Source of the DNA: Nicoliella lavandulae
GTDB taxonomy: Bacteria > Bacillota > Bacilli > Lactobacillales > Lactobacillaceae
Length of the DNA: 64,000 nucleotides
Reading direction: 5' to 3'
Assembly (NCBI RefSeq): GCF_037546185.1
Contig: NZ_JAWMWH010000001.1
Location: 992,001 to 1,056,000 of the forward strand
The notes below the pieces were generated by a model. It did not search any database. It saw nothing but the letters and a program-made list of their open reading frames with translations, and had not been told where the DNA came from. Shown one piece after another: positions 1-8,406 of this stretch. The stretch's first letter is position 1. The number at the start of each line of letters is the position of its first letter. Position numbers and translations under genes: made by a program.

Positions 1-672
1 ACCAATCATCCCCGCTAGTGTATCCCCCATTCCACCAGTTGCTTGAGCTGGGGTCCCAGTTGTATTTTCAAATACATCATTGGCAGTGTAAACCTGGGTA
101 TGGCTAGATTTTAATACTACAGTGGCGTTCAGTTGATCACGGACTGCCTTATTTTTATCCACGTCTGCTTGATCTGGTAGTGAGATTCCAGAGAGTCGCT
201 TCCATTCCATTTGATGAGGAGTAAAGATTAAATGCGCCTTGGGTAAGCTAAGGTGATGGGTTGCGATTAATGTAATTGCTGAACCATCAATGATAATCTT
301 TTGGTCGGGTTGAACGGTATCTAATACGGTTTTTAAAATATTTAATGCATCATCATCAGTGCCTAGTCCACAGCCAATTACAATGACATCAGCGCCACTA
401 ACGCTACTTTTGAGCATTGCTTCGTCATGGTAATCAGCAACCATGGCTTCAGGCAATTGGGCGTGTAAACTAGTCCGATTGACGGGATCGGTTAAGGTGG
501 TCACTAAGCCGGCCCCTGAGTAAACAGCAGCCATGGTCGCCATAATAATGGCCCCCCCAAAGTTTTGACTACCTCCGACTAGGGTAATGTGACCGTAAGT
601 TCCCTTAAAGCTATCTGTTGGTCGAATTCGAATGGTTTGTTTTGCAGTTGCTTCTGTAATGTATTTCATCAT
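1..672 (-). CDS. nnrD: ADP-dependent NAD(P)H-hydrate dehydratase, C-terminus cut by window edge
   Basis: This is the first 224 codons of a minus-strand gene that runs off the left edge. The reading frame is open throughout. The protein belongs to the YjeF C-terminal/ribokinase-like family that repairs damaged NAD(P)H hydrates using ADP. I read a glycine-rich GGSQNFGGAI segment near residue 35, GCGLGTDDDAL near 100, and near the cut end GGMGDTLAGM, the family's nucleotide-binding anion-hole motif with its catalytic Asp. An AGAGGTGG ribosome site lies just upstream of two adjacent ATGs at 672 and 669. No N-terminal YjeF epimerase domain precedes it, so it is the single-domain form. It is divergent from pepV. 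Confidence 0.88.
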   Translation of the reverse strand, partial: MMKYITEATAKQTIRIRPTDSFKGTYGHITLVGGSQNFGGAIIMATMAAVYSGAGLVTTLTDPVNRTSLHAQLPEAMVADYHDEAMLKSSVSGADVIVIGCGLGTDDDALNILKTVLDTVQPDQKIIIDGSAITLIATHHLSLPKAHLIFTPHQMEWKRLSGISLPDQADVDKNKAVRDQLNATVVLKSSHTQVYTANDVFENTTGTPAQATGGMGDTLAGMIG

Positions 673-690
673 TTCCACCTCTTAAAATTT

Positions 691-750
691 ATTATAGCAT
701 TCTAGTTTCACGACTTGAAACATGTTAACTTAGGTCAGTTATGCTAAAAT
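691..750. promoter_or_regulatory. Divergent extended -10 promoters for nnrD and pepV
   Basis: On the minus strand TGCTATAAT (698-691) is an extended -10 box for nnrD. On the plus strand TGCTAAAAT (742-750) is an extended -10 box for pepV. Neither has a strong -35 box. Assigned by pattern only. Confidence 0.45.
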
Positions 751-785
751 TGAATATAGTTACATAAACTAAGGAGGTTGTTTAA

Positions 786-2192
786 ATGACAATTGATTGG
801 AAACAAAAAGCAAAGGATTATCAAGCTGATTACCTAGCTGATTTAAAGGCATTAGTCGCCATTGATAGTGAACGGGATGACGAACATGCTAGCGATGAAT
901 TTCCCCTAGGTCCTGGTCCTGCCGCTGCGTTAACTAAATACTTAGAAATTGGTAAACGAGATGGCTTTAAGACTAAGAACTATGATAATTTAGCTGGCTA
1001 TATTGAATACGGTGAGGGTGATCAAACCCTAGGAATTTTAGTGCACGCTGATGTGATGCCTGCTGGTGAAGGTTGGAATACCGATCCGTTTGAATTAACC
1101 ATTAAGGATAATGTTGCTTATGGTCGTGGTACCTCTGATGATAAAGGGCCTGGATTAGCAGCCTACTACGGTTTAAGAATGTTAAAGGATGCTGGCATTA
1201 AGCCTAAGTTCAAGATTCGGTTCTTAATTGGGACGGATGAAGAAAGTAATTGGACTGGCATCAAGCATTACTTAGACTTAGAACCAGCTCCTGACTTTGG
1301 GTTTTCACCTGATGCTGAATTCCCAGTAATTAACGGTGAAAAGGGTAATACGACGTTCATTACTAAATTTGTTGGTCATCAAAAGGGTGAAGAAGACACT
1401 GAATTTACGTTACGGAGCTTTAAGTCTGGATTACGTGATAACATGGTTCCACGGGATGCCGAAGCAGTGTTAGAATCCGATGATAATGAAAAGGTATCCG
1501 ATGCATTTACTAAGTTCTTGGACCAATACCCAGTTAGTGGAGACTCCCAAGTAACCGATGAAGGCCTTCATTTACATGTGATTGGTAAATCGGCCCATGG
1601 AATGGAACCAGATGATGGATTAAATGCCGGGACTTATCTAGCATTATTCTTAAGCCAATATCAATATGCTGGAGATGCCCAAGCATTTATCTCATTTATA
1701 GCTAATAAGTTACACGATGATTCCAGAGCACATAAGTTAGGCATTAACAAAACTGATGATGTGATGGGTGACTTAACCATGAACGTCGGAATTATGCGTT
1801 TTGACATCAAAGATGGTGGAATGGTCAACACAAACTTTAGATATCCTAAGGGAATTGGACCTAAGGAAATTGAAGCCGGACTAGTTGCTGGTGCAAATGG
1901 TGGTTCTGTATCACAAGAAGATGACATGGCACCACACTATGTACCAAGTGATGATCCAATCGTGCAAAAATTAATTGCCGTATACAAAGATTTAAGTGGC
2001 GAAACTGAAGCGAAACCCCACGTTGTTGGTGGTGGTTCATTTGGTCGCTTAATGGATCGTGGAGTTGCGTTTGGGGCATTGTTCCCATGGACTAAGAACA
2101 CGATGCACCAAGCTAATGAATTTCAACCAATTGATGATTTAACGTTAGCAATGGCCATTTATGGGAGCGCATTAGCTGCATTAAATGAATAA
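786..2192 (+). CDS. pepV: Dipeptidase PepV (M20 family)
   Basis: Cytoplasmic di-zinc dipeptidase that cleaves a broad range of dipeptides in the last step of peptide use by lactic acid bacteria. At 468 aa it has the usual PepV length. The metal ligands can be read: HAD at 87-89, the GRGTSDDKG block with Asp119, the Glu pair in GTDEESNW near 152-153, and a C-terminal His in NTMHQANEF. These positions agree with those known for Lactobacillus PepV. The start is fixed by AAGGAGG at 771-777, nine bases upstream. It is a single-gene unit with its own terminator just downstream. Confidence 0.95.
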   Translation: MTIDWKQKAKDYQADYLADLKALVAIDSERDDEHASDEFPLGPGPAAALTKYLEIGKRDGFKTKNYDNLAGYIEYGEGDQTLGILVHADVMPAGEGWNTDPFELTIKDNVAYGRGTSDDKGPGLAAYYGLRMLKDAGIKPKFKIRFLIGTDEESNWTGIKHYLDLEPAPDFGFSPDAEFPVINGEKGNTTFITKFVGHQKGEEDTEFTLRSFKSGLRDNMVPRDAEAVLESDDNEKVSDAFTKFLDQYPVSGDSQVTDEGLHLHVIGKSAHGMEPDDGLNAGTYLALFLSQYQYAGDAQAFISFIANKLHDDSRAHKLGINKTDDVMGDLTMNVGIMRFDIKDGGMVNTNFRYPKGIGPKEIEAGLVAGANGGSVSQEDDMAPHYVPSDDPIVQKLIAVYKDLSGETEAKPHVVGGGSFGRLMDRGVAFGALFPWTKNTMHQANEFQPIDDLTLAMAIYGSALAALNE

Positions 2193-2243
2193 TTAATAAA
2201 TATGGGATGCAGAAGCATCCGTTAAGATACTATTGTGCTAGAT

Positions 2244-2280
2244 AAAAGGGGCTTCGAATTTAATCGAAGCTCCTTTTAAT
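2244..2280 (+). terminator. Rho-independent terminator of pepV
   Basis: A 14-bp stem (2244-2257 with 2264-2277, one G-U pair) around a six-base loop, followed by a T-rich tail. Confidence 0.85.
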
Positions 2281-2310
2281 ATTTACGGTTTTAAACCACA
2301 TTTAGTCATC

Positions 2311-2346
2311 AAAAAACACCCTAAGTTGATATTGATCTTCGGGTGT
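2311..2346 (-). terminator. Terminator of the deoxynucleoside kinase gene
   Basis: On the minus strand the stem ACACCC/GGGTGT (2341-2346 with 2316-2321), extended by AAG/CTT, is followed by a run of T (the A-run at 2311-2316 on the plus strand). It lies just past the stop of the kinase gene. Confidence 0.75.
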
Positions 2347-2358
2347 CATACATAATGA

Positions 2359-2991
2359 TTAAATTTTATACTTGGTTACGGCAGCATCGATTTGGGATAA
2401 TACAATGGGGAGATTATCAGGATCTGATAGGTCGTATGTTTGCAAGTCGATTTTAACTTTAGGACTTTTATCATATTCTGCAAACCACGTTTGATAGGCT
2501 TGCCAGAGTCGGTAGTAATAATCCTTTAGTTCCGGGTGGGCATCGATTTGTTCAAAGGCACGGCCCCGTTTCTTAATGCGCTTTAAAACTGTATCAAAGT
2601 CAGTATAAACATAGACTAATAGATTGGGATGTGCCTGGGGGATGGCATTTAAATCATCTAGCATGTTGTTTAGTAGCCCCTGATAAACATCCCATTCAGA
2701 ATCTGAAATATTACCATCAAGATGATTTTGCTTGGTAAATAAAGCATCCTCATAAATTGAACGATCTAAGATGTTGTGGGGAGCATTTAATGCCCGTTTG
2801 ATCATTTTAAAACGTTTATTTAGAAAAAAGATTTGGAGTAAGAATCCATAACGCTTAGGATCTGCATAATAAAGTGGTAGGACTGGATTATCACCTACTG
2901 GTTCGAAGAATGGTCGACTATTAAAATGCTTGGCCATTCGATCGGTAAGTGTAGTTTTACCGGATCCAATCATTCCAGATGTAATTATCAA
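2359..2991 (-). CDS. Deoxynucleoside kinase (dAdo/dGuo kinase family)
   Basis: Phosphorylates deoxynucleosides with ATP in nucleotide salvage, which lactobacilli rely on heavily. At 210 aa it has family length. The P-loop GMIGSGKTT is at residues 6-14, the DRS motif of the substrate site is in LDRSIYEDALF, and the lid Arg cluster is in KRIKKRGRAFE. The start is a TTG at 2991 (TTG ATA ATT), supported by AAGGAAG eight bases upstream; no ATG fits before the P-loop. Which base is preferred cannot be told from the sequence. mscL lies upstream on the same strand. Confidence 0.85.
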   Translation of the reverse strand: MIITSGMIGSGKTTLTDRMAKHFNSRPFFEPVGDNPVLPLYYADPKRYGFLLQIFFLNKRFKMIKRALNAPHNILDRSIYEDALFTKQNHLDGNISDSEWDVYQGLLNNMLDDLNAIPQAHPNLLVYVYTDFDTVLKRIKKRGRAFEQIDAHPELKDYYYRLWQAYQTWFAEYDKSPKVKIDLQTYDLSDPDNLPIVLSQIDAAVTKYKI

Positions 2992-3019
2992 AATTTAAAC
3001 TTCCTTTACTAATATAGAA

Positions 3020-3045
3020 GGCATTTAACAAATTTGTTAAATGCC
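3020..3045 (-). repeat. Perfect 26-bp palindrome between mscL and the kinase gene
   Basis: The two 13-base halves (3020-3032 and 3033-3045) are exact reverse complements with no spacer. It may fold as the mscL terminator, but on the minus strand only TTCTATATT follows, a poor U-tract. It could also be a binding site. Confidence 0.6.
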
Positions 3046-3055
3046 AACAGTGATT

Positions 3056-3463
3056 TTACTTATTTTGATTTGATTGATCATTTGAATTAGAACTATCGTT
3101 GCTTTGGTTAGTTGCTAATAATCCCTTGATGTCAGTTAGTAACTGATCAGTAGTACTCATCTTGGAACTGGTATCGCGTTTAGTAACGCGGTTAACGATT
3201 TTTACAATGATGAAGACTACGAAAGCAATGATTAAGAAATTAATTACAGAGTTGATAAATAAACCATATTTAAAGTGGGCTTTACCAACCGTTAATACTA
3301 ATCCAGATAAGTCGATCTTTCCCAGAAAAATCCCAATTAATGGATTGATTAAATTAGCAGTTAATGATTGAACAATAGCAGTAAAGGCTGACCCAATAAT
3401 AACCCCGACGGCTAAATCAATTACACTACCACGTGCAATAAATGCTTTAAAATCCTTTAGCAT
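3056..3463 (-). CDS. mscL: Large-conductance mechanosensitive channel MscL
   Basis: Membrane pore that opens under tension to release solutes on hypo-osmotic shock. The 135-aa protein has the classic order: amphipathic N-helix (MLKDFKAFIARGSV), pore-lining TM1 rich in Gly and Ala (DLAVGVIIGSAFTAIV) at about 16-37, a periplasmic-type loop, TM2 (NFLIIAFVVFIIVKIVNR) at about 75-95, and a charged C-terminal helix followed by a Ser/Asn/Gln-rich tail. ATG at 3463 is preceded by AAAGGAG. It is divergent from the small membrane gene and protease at 3560. Confidence 0.95.
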   Translation of the reverse strand: MLKDFKAFIARGSVIDLAVGVIIGSAFTAIVQSLTANLINPLIGIFLGKIDLSGLVLTVGKAHFKYGLFINSVINFLIIAFVVFIIVKIVNRVTKRDTSSKMSTTDQLLTDIKGLLATNQSNDSSNSNDQSNQNK

Positions 3464-3475
3464 AATAACTCTCCT

Positions 3476-3504
3476 TTGTTTAGTATCGTTATATAATATA
3501 TAAT
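3476..3504 (+). promoter_or_regulatory. Promoter of the small membrane protein-protease pair
   Basis: TTGTTT (3476-3481), 17-base spacer, TATAAT (3499-3504); a second TATAAT lies at 3492-3497. The site overlaps the 5' end of mscL on the other strand. Inferred from pattern. Confidence 0.5.
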
Positions 3505-3559
3505 ATATTCTAACAGAAAAAAAGCAAATCGAATAACTTTGCTTAGAAATGGTGATTAT

Positions 3560-3796
3560 TTGAAGAAAAAAGACTACATTCGCTTGACAATATTTATTAT
3601 AATTGCTGTTTTATTGACGTTTATAGTAACCTTAAATTTAAAATTAAGTGAGATGCAACTTTTTATCACTTGGTTGGTTATCTTCTTTATTTTACAGATA
3701 ATCCTGACAACCGTAATTATTGTAAAAACTAAACGCAGGCTAAAGCAAGAACAAATAAAAGCTAAAGCCAAAGAAAGGATTGATGATGATTTATAA
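3560..3796 (+). CDS. Small two-helix membrane protein, unknown function
   Basis: I do not recognise the family. From the TTG at 3560, which has GGTGA a few bases upstream, it makes 78 aa; the frame is also open from a TTG at 3539 that has no ribosome site. Two hydrophobic helices are plain, about residues 9-28 and 34-58, followed by a strongly basic, Lys/Arg-rich tail (KTKRRLKQEQIKAK) ending in acidic residues. Both ends probably face the cytoplasm. Its last 11 bases overlap the start of the S53 protease gene, so the two are likely translated together. A role in export or control of the protease is possible but unproven. Confidence 0.6.
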   Translation: MKKKDYIRLTIFIIIAVLLTFIVTLNLKLSEMQLFITWLVIFFILQIILTTVIIVKTKRRLKQEQIKAKAKERIDDDL

Positions 3797-5657
3797 TCAA
3801 CGACCATTGATAAAATTAGTTAATTGGACCCTCAAGTTGAGTTTAGTTCTGATAGTTGGGGGCTTATCACTAACGTTAGCTACCAATACTAGCAACCAAG
3901 CAACGGCGATAGCTGCCACTAAGGCTAAAAAAACGGTCAAGGCAGTTAATCCCAAGCAACAACAAACGGTTAACTTAGTCTTACAGCCGAATAGCGCTAA
4001 TCAATTAAATGAATATATTAATCAAACGGTAACCCCCGGTAATCCTAATTATCGAAAGTACTTAACTCCACAACAATTTGCTGATACTTATGGTCAATCT
4101 AATGATAATATTCAAACGATCAAAAACTATTTTGAGCAATATCAATTAAAAACTAAGGTATATGCTGGTAACATCGTTTTAAAACTTACGGGAACCACTA
4201 AAAATGTTGAACGCGCATTTCACGTTAAATTAAACAATGTTAAGGTAATTGGCAATAGTTATCAAAAGCCCAATCATAATTATAAGTTACCTGCGGCGAT
4301 CAGTGCGAACGTATTAGGTGTTTTCGGATTAGCGAATAATACCTATGCTAATCCAGCCAAGGATTTATCAGCTCATTTAACTAAGACTGAAAATGAAATT
4401 AACACTAATCAAGGGGCCCCACAAAAGTTTATGGATCGGTATAATGCGGGAGCTTTATACAAGAATAATCACGTTGGAGCTGGACAAACGGTTGGAATCA
4501 TATCGTTTGCTAAGTTCAAACCTAATGATGCGACCAAGTTTTGGAAGTACGTAGGGATCCCGGTGAAAAAGAACCGTATTAAGGTCTATCATGTGACAAA
4601 GACCGCATATAATGGTGAAGACGAAACGGCAATGGATGTTGAACAAGCTGGTGCAATGGCGCCCAAGGCTAACTTAAATGTATATGTGGGGAATCCATCT
4701 GCTTTGGGGATGCTTAATTCACTTGCAACAGCGTTAGCTCAAAATAAGGTCGATACGTTATCGATCAGCTGGGGCCAAAGTGAAAATCAAATTACTACCC
4801 AGTTGAAGCTAGGCATGTTACCTAAAAACTATAATCAAATTATGAACCTATTATTTCAACAAGCTGCGGTTCAAGGAATTAGTACTTTTGCATCGACTGG
4901 TGACAATGGTGCTTACGATGGAATGGGTGAAAATCGTTATCCTAAATTAACAGTTGATTCACCAGCTAGTTCTCCGTACGTTACTTCCGTGGGGGGCACG
5001 ACCTTACCACGTAAATATACGATCAACGGTAAGAAGGTGGTCATCGAACACGAACGGGCATGGAGTACAGATTTTATGTATCCACGTTTTGATAATCAAC
5101 CAACCATTAACCCTAGTATTAACCCGCAAAAGTGGGTCAGCAGCTACTTTGCGGGTGGCGGGGGTGGATTCAGTACCTTGAATTCAGTGCCAGACTACCA
5201 AGCTGGTTTTAGTGGTGTAGGGACTTATCGAGCTGCCCAAGTTTGGAAGTATAAAGATGGTTATCTGAGCCGCCTTAAAGTTCCACAAATTATAACTGGA
5301 ACGAATAGTGGTCGAAACCTGCCTGATATTTCAGGGAATGCTGATCCAAATACCGGCTATGCTAGTTATCATAATGGTAATTTTTACACTACCGGTGGTA
5401 CTAGTGTTGTAACGCCTCAAATGGCTGGGATGGCAGCGGTTATCAATAGCGCTCAAGGGAAACGAATGGGCTTTTGGAATCCTCAAATCTATCGCTTTGC
5501 CCAAACTAACTATTCTCCATTTACCCCACTCGAGAGTGCTAATAATAACAGTAATCTTTACTATACTGGTCAACCTGGTAAATTGTACAATCAAGCTACC
5601 GGGTTAGGAACCATTAATTTTGGTAAATTAAATGATGCTTTTTCAGCTCAGCAATAA
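3786..5657 (+). CDS. Secreted S53 family (sedolisin/kumamolisin-type) serine protease with pro-domain
   Basis: Predicted secreted endopeptidase; the S53 family is mostly active at acid pH. A basic N-terminus and hydrophobic helix (about 10-36) form the signal peptide. A pro-kumamolisin activation domain (about 60-190) contains YRKYLTPQQFADTYG. The catalytic domain follows, with Glu and Asp in GEDETAMDVE, the oxyanion Asp in ASTGDNGAYDG, and the nucleophile Ser in TTGGTSVVTPQ (about 280, 284, 373 and 540 from this start). The end carries the ATGLGTINFGKL calcium-site region. All key residues are present. Three starts are possible (TTG 3780, ATG 3783, ATG 3786); AAAGGA at 3774-3779 suits ATG 3786. 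It overlaps the preceding membrane gene. The protein is rich in Asn, Gln and Lys. Confidence 0.88.
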   Translation: MIYNQRPLIKLVNWTLKLSLVLIVGGLSLTLATNTSNQATAIAATKAKKTVKAVNPKQQQTVNLVLQPNSANQLNEYINQTVTPGNPNYRKYLTPQQFADTYGQSNDNIQTIKNYFEQYQLKTKVYAGNIVLKLTGTTKNVERAFHVKLNNVKVIGNSYQKPNHNYKLPAAISANVLGVFGLANNTYANPAKDLSAHLTKTENEINTNQGAPQKFMDRYNAGALYKNNHVGAGQTVGIISFAKFKPNDATKFWKYVGIPVKKNRIKVYHVTKTAYNGEDETAMDVEQAGAMAPKANLNVYVGNPSALGMLNSLATALAQNKVDTLSISWGQSENQITTQLKLGMLPKNYNQIMNLLFQQAAVQGISTFASTGDNGAYDGMGENRYPKLTVDSPASSPYVTSVGGTTLPRKYTINGKKVVIEHERAWSTDFMYPRFDNQPTINPSINPQKWVSSYFAGGGGGFSTLNSVPDYQAGFSGVGTYRAAQVWKYKDGYLSRLKVPQIITGTNSGRNLPDISGNADPNTGYASYHNGNFYTTGGTSVVTPQMAGMAAVINSAQGKRMGFWNPQIYRFAQTNYSPFTPLESANNNSNLYYTGQPGKLYNQATGLGTINFGKLNDAFSAQQ

Positions 5658-5660
5658 AAG

Positions 5661-5688
5661 CAGCGTCCTAGATGGGCGCTGTTTTTTT
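5661..5688 (+). terminator. Terminator of the S53 protease gene
   Basis: Stem CAGCGTCC/GGGCGCTG (5661-5668 with 5674-5681, one G-U pair) followed by seven T. Confidence 0.85.
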
Positions 5689-5714
5689 ACGTATTTTTTA
5701 TTGATTTTTTACAA

Positions 5715-5759
5715 TAACACGAACTTTAAATGAAAAAATAATATGTATTGTTCGTGATT
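5715..5759. promoter_or_regulatory. Pair of inverted PurBoxes (PurR operator)
   Basis: 5715-5727 contains ACGAACTTT and, on the other strand, 5759-5747 reads AATCACGAACAAT. Both match the core of the Gram-positive PurBox (AWWWCCGAACWWT) apart from C to A at the first core base. They face each other with 19 bases between them, close to the 16-17 described for B. subtilis PurR, and lie just upstream of the purE promoter. A further CGAAC core occurs on the minus strand near 5769-5774. Confidence 0.7.
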
Positions 5760-5763
5760 TATA

Positions 5764-5795
5764 TTGACGTTCGACCTAAGGATTGGTATTATAAT
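5764..5795 (+). promoter_or_regulatory. pur operon promoter
   Basis: TTGACG (5764-5769), 17 bases, then TATTAT (5787-5792), overlapped by TATAAT (5790-5795). It lies between the PurBoxes and the AAGGAG site of purE. I saw no purine riboswitch in the leader, which is too short to hold one. Confidence 0.7.
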
Positions 5796-5824
5796 AGTAC
5801 CAAAACAACAAAGGAGACTTTTCG

Positions 5825-6307
5825 ATGGAAGTTGCACTCGTAATGGGGTCAATATCTGATTGGCCAGTAGTAAAGCAAACCGCAGCAATGCTTGATAAAT
5901 TAGGGGTTAGCTATGATAAGCATGTTATTTCAGCACATCGGATGCCCCAACAATTACAAGCATTCGGTAGCCAAGCAAAAGACGAACATTATCAATTGAT
6001 TATCGCCGCTGCTGGTGGTGCTGCCCATTTACCTGGAATGATGGCTGCTAATACGACATTACCAGTAATTGGGATTCCAGTTAAAACCAAGGCCCTTAAC
6101 GGTGTTGATTCATTACTATCAATGGTTCAAATGCCTTCTGGGGTTCCAGTTGCGACGGTTGCCATTGGTGATGCTGGTGCTAAAAATGCTGCCATTTTAG
6201 CGGCACAAATTATCGCCTTGCATAATGACACCGTTAACCAAAAATTAGTTCAATTCAGACAAACTCAAACTGAGGAGGCTATTAAGAGTAATGACGAACT
6301 CGATTAA
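5825..6307 (+). CDS. purE: N5-carboxyaminoimidazole ribonucleotide mutase PurE
   Basis: Converts N5-CAIR to CAIR in purine synthesis. The 160-aa protein shows the class I PurE signatures MGSISDW at 8-14, ISAHRMP near 40-46 with the catalytic His, and the glycine-rich AAAGGAAHLPGM. Presence of PurK next door confirms the two-step bacterial route. It is the first gene of the operon, with AAGGAG upstream. Its end overlaps purK by 17 bases. Confidence 0.96.
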   Translation: MEVALVMGSISDWPVVKQTAAMLDKLGVSYDKHVISAHRMPQQLQAFGSQAKDEHYQLIIAAAGGAAHLPGMMAANTTLPVIGIPVKTKALNGVDSLLSMVQMPSGVPVATVAIGDAGAKNAAILAAQIIALHNDTVNQKLVQFRQTQTEEAIKSNDELD

Positions 6308-7412
6308 GCAAATCTTACCACCAGCCACCATTGGCATTTTAGGTGGAGGCCAATTAGGCCAAATGATGGCACTATCAGCTAAGTCAATGGGCTACAAAGT
6401 GGGCATTTTAGATCCAACACCCCAAGCACCAGCGGCCCAAGTATCTGACTTTCAAATTGTTGCTGATTATGACGATGAAGATGCATTAAAAGAATTAGCG
6501 CAAAAATCAGATGTATTGACCTATGAGTTTGAAAATGTTGATCAAAAAGCCTTAGCTAAGGTGACTGATTATGTTGATGTCCCTCAAGCAATCGATGAAC
6601 TAACCATTACTAGTCATCGACTTCATGAAAAAGATTTTCTATCGAAAAATGGCATTCCAGTAACTGAATATGCTGCTGTTAACACTGCTGATGACTTAAA
6701 ACAAGCGGTTGCTAACATTGGATATCCTGGAATCGTAAAAACGTGTGAAGGTGGATATGATGGTCACGATCAAATTGATATTAATGATGAAAGTGATATC
6801 GATAAGGCAGCGGCTGAACTAAACCATCGCGAATGGATTTATGAAAAGAAACAACCATTTGAAAAGGAAGTTTCCATTATGGTAACGCGGGATGTTTCTG
6901 GAATGAACATTCCATTCCCATTGAGCGAAAACATCCATAAAAACCATATTTTACACACTAGTATTGTGCCAGCACGAGTTGATGATGCAGTTCACGAACA
7001 AGCAAGCGATATTGCCGTTAAAATTGCGGATCGTTTGGGCTTAGTTGGTGTATTAGGAATTGAATTTTTCTTAATGCCAAATGGTGAGTTATTAGTCAAT
7101 GAATTAGCACCACGGCCTCATAATTCTGGCCACTACTCAATTGAAGCATGTAATATTTCCCAATTTGAAGCCCATATTCGAAGCATTTGTGGGTTAGAAA
7201 TTCCAACGATTCGCCAAGATCACAAGGCAGTGATGGTCAACTTATTAGGGGATGATTTGACGACGGCTCGTCAAGCACTACCTACTAATCCATCATGGCA
7301 TTTTCATGATTATGGTAAGGCAGAAATTAGACCTGGTCGTAAGATGGGCCACATTACCGTTATTGGTGATTCATTCGATCAATTATTAGAACAAGTTAAT
7401 CAATTTAAATAA
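6291..7412 (+). CDS. purK: N5-carboxyaminoimidazole ribonucleotide synthetase PurK
   Basis: ATP-grasp enzyme that joins bicarbonate to AIR to give N5-CAIR, the substrate of PurE. The 373-aa protein has an N-terminal GILGGGQLGQMM fold (about 14-25), the ATP-grasp TCEGGYDGHDQ loop, and the metal-site stretch NELAPRPHNSGHYS. AGGAGG lies 12 bases before the ATG, inside the end of purE, so translation is coupled. Confidence 0.96.
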   Translation: MTNSIKQILPPATIGILGGGQLGQMMALSAKSMGYKVGILDPTPQAPAAQVSDFQIVADYDDEDALKELAQKSDVLTYEFENVDQKALAKVTDYVDVPQAIDELTITSHRLHEKDFLSKNGIPVTEYAAVNTADDLKQAVANIGYPGIVKTCEGGYDGHDQIDINDESDIDKAAAELNHREWIYEKKQPFEKEVSIMVTRDVSGMNIPFPLSENIHKNHILHTSIVPARVDDAVHEQASDIAVKIADRLGLVGVLGIEFFLMPNGELLVNELAPRPHNSGHYSIEACNISQFEAHIRSICGLEIPTIRQDHKAVMVNLLGDDLTTARQALPTNPSWHFHDYGKAEIRPGRKMGHITVIGDSFDQLLEQVNQFK

Positions 7413-7425
7413 GGAGTTCATTATA

Positions 7426-8136
7426 ATGTCAGCATTAGTTGCTTCAGGTAAAACCAAAGAATTATATACAACCGACGATCCAAAGGTACTAAGAGTTCAC
7501 TATACTAACCACACCACTGCTGGTGATGGTGAACGTAATGAAATGATTCCAGACAAGGGTGCCGTTAATAACGAAATTTCCAGTTTGATTTTTGGCTATT
7601 TAAATCAAAAGGGTGTTGCAACGCACTTTGTAAAGCAATTGGATGCCACTGATCAATTGAACCTTAGTGTGAAGATGATTCCACTTGAAGTAGTAGTTAG
7701 AAACCTATCTTCTGGCCACTTCCAAAAGCGGTATGGAACTGAATATTTACAACCACTAAGTCGTCCCGTTGTTGAATACTTCTTTAAGAGCGATGAACTC
7801 CATGACCCAATGATCAATGATTCTGCTGCTGAAGCATTGAACATTGCAACTGAAGCGCAATTAAAGACGATGCGTGAAACCGCACTTAAGGTAAACGACT
7901 TAATGAAATCATTATTTAAGTCGATGAACATTATCTTGGTGGACTTTAAGATTGAATTTGGCATTACTGACGATGGTCAAGTAATCCTAGCTGATGAAAT
8001 TTCACCAGATTCATGCCGGTTATTAGATGCTGATACTAAGCAGTCCTTAGATAAGGACGTGTTTAGAAAACAAACTGGTGATATGATGACCGGTTATCGC
8101 GAAATCTTAGACAAATTAAAAGCCACACTTAAATAA
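7426..8136 (+). CDS. purC: SAICAR synthetase PurC
   Basis: Condenses CAIR with aspartate using ATP. The 236-aa protein carries the family features GKTKELY at 8-14, the EVVVRNLSSG stretch, and LADEISPDSCRLLD near the end. AAGGAG upstream; 13 bases after purK. Confidence 0.96.
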   Translation: MSALVASGKTKELYTTDDPKVLRVHYTNHTTAGDGERNEMIPDKGAVNNEISSLIFGYLNQKGVATHFVKQLDATDQLNLSVKMIPLEVVVRNLSSGHFQKRYGTEYLQPLSRPVVEYFFKSDELHDPMINDSAAEALNIATEAQLKTMRETALKVNDLMKSLFKSMNIILVDFKIEFGITDDGQVILADEISPDSCRLLDADTKQSLDKDVFRKQTGDMMTGYREILDKLKATLK

Positions 8137-8151
8137 GGAGAGACGCTAGTC

Positions 8152-8400
8152 ATGTATTTAGCTCAAATTTACGTTACCCATAAACCATCGATTTTAGATC
8201 CTCAAGGTGAAGCAGTTAAGAATGCATTACACCGTTTAAACTACACTTCAATTGAATCCATTTCACAAGGAAAGTTCTTTGAAGTTACGATTAATGCTGA
8301 TAGTAAAGATGAAGCAGTTAAGACGATTGAATCCATTTGTAAAGATCTTTTGGTTAATCAAAATATGGAAACATATAGTTACGAAATAAAGGAAGGATAG
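8152..8400 (+). CDS. purS: FGAM synthase small subunit PurS
   Basis: The 82-aa PurS subunit bridges PurQ and PurL so that ammonia from glutamine passes to FGAR. It shows the family pattern of a conserved LDPQGEAVKNAL segment near 15-27 and a GKFFEVTI strand. Its presence shows that FGAM synthase is the three-part PurSQL type rather than a single large PurL. It precedes purQ with six bases between. Confidence 0.95.
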   Translation: MYLAQIYVTHKPSILDPQGEAVKNALHRLNYTSIESISQGKFFEVTINADSKDEAVKTIESICKDLLVNQNMETYSYEIKEG

Positions 8401-8406
8401 ATCCCA

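Noticed and set aside
5689..5824. Purine riboswitch before purE
   Set aside because: The space after the promoter is under 40 bases and no aptamer or terminator fold is present.
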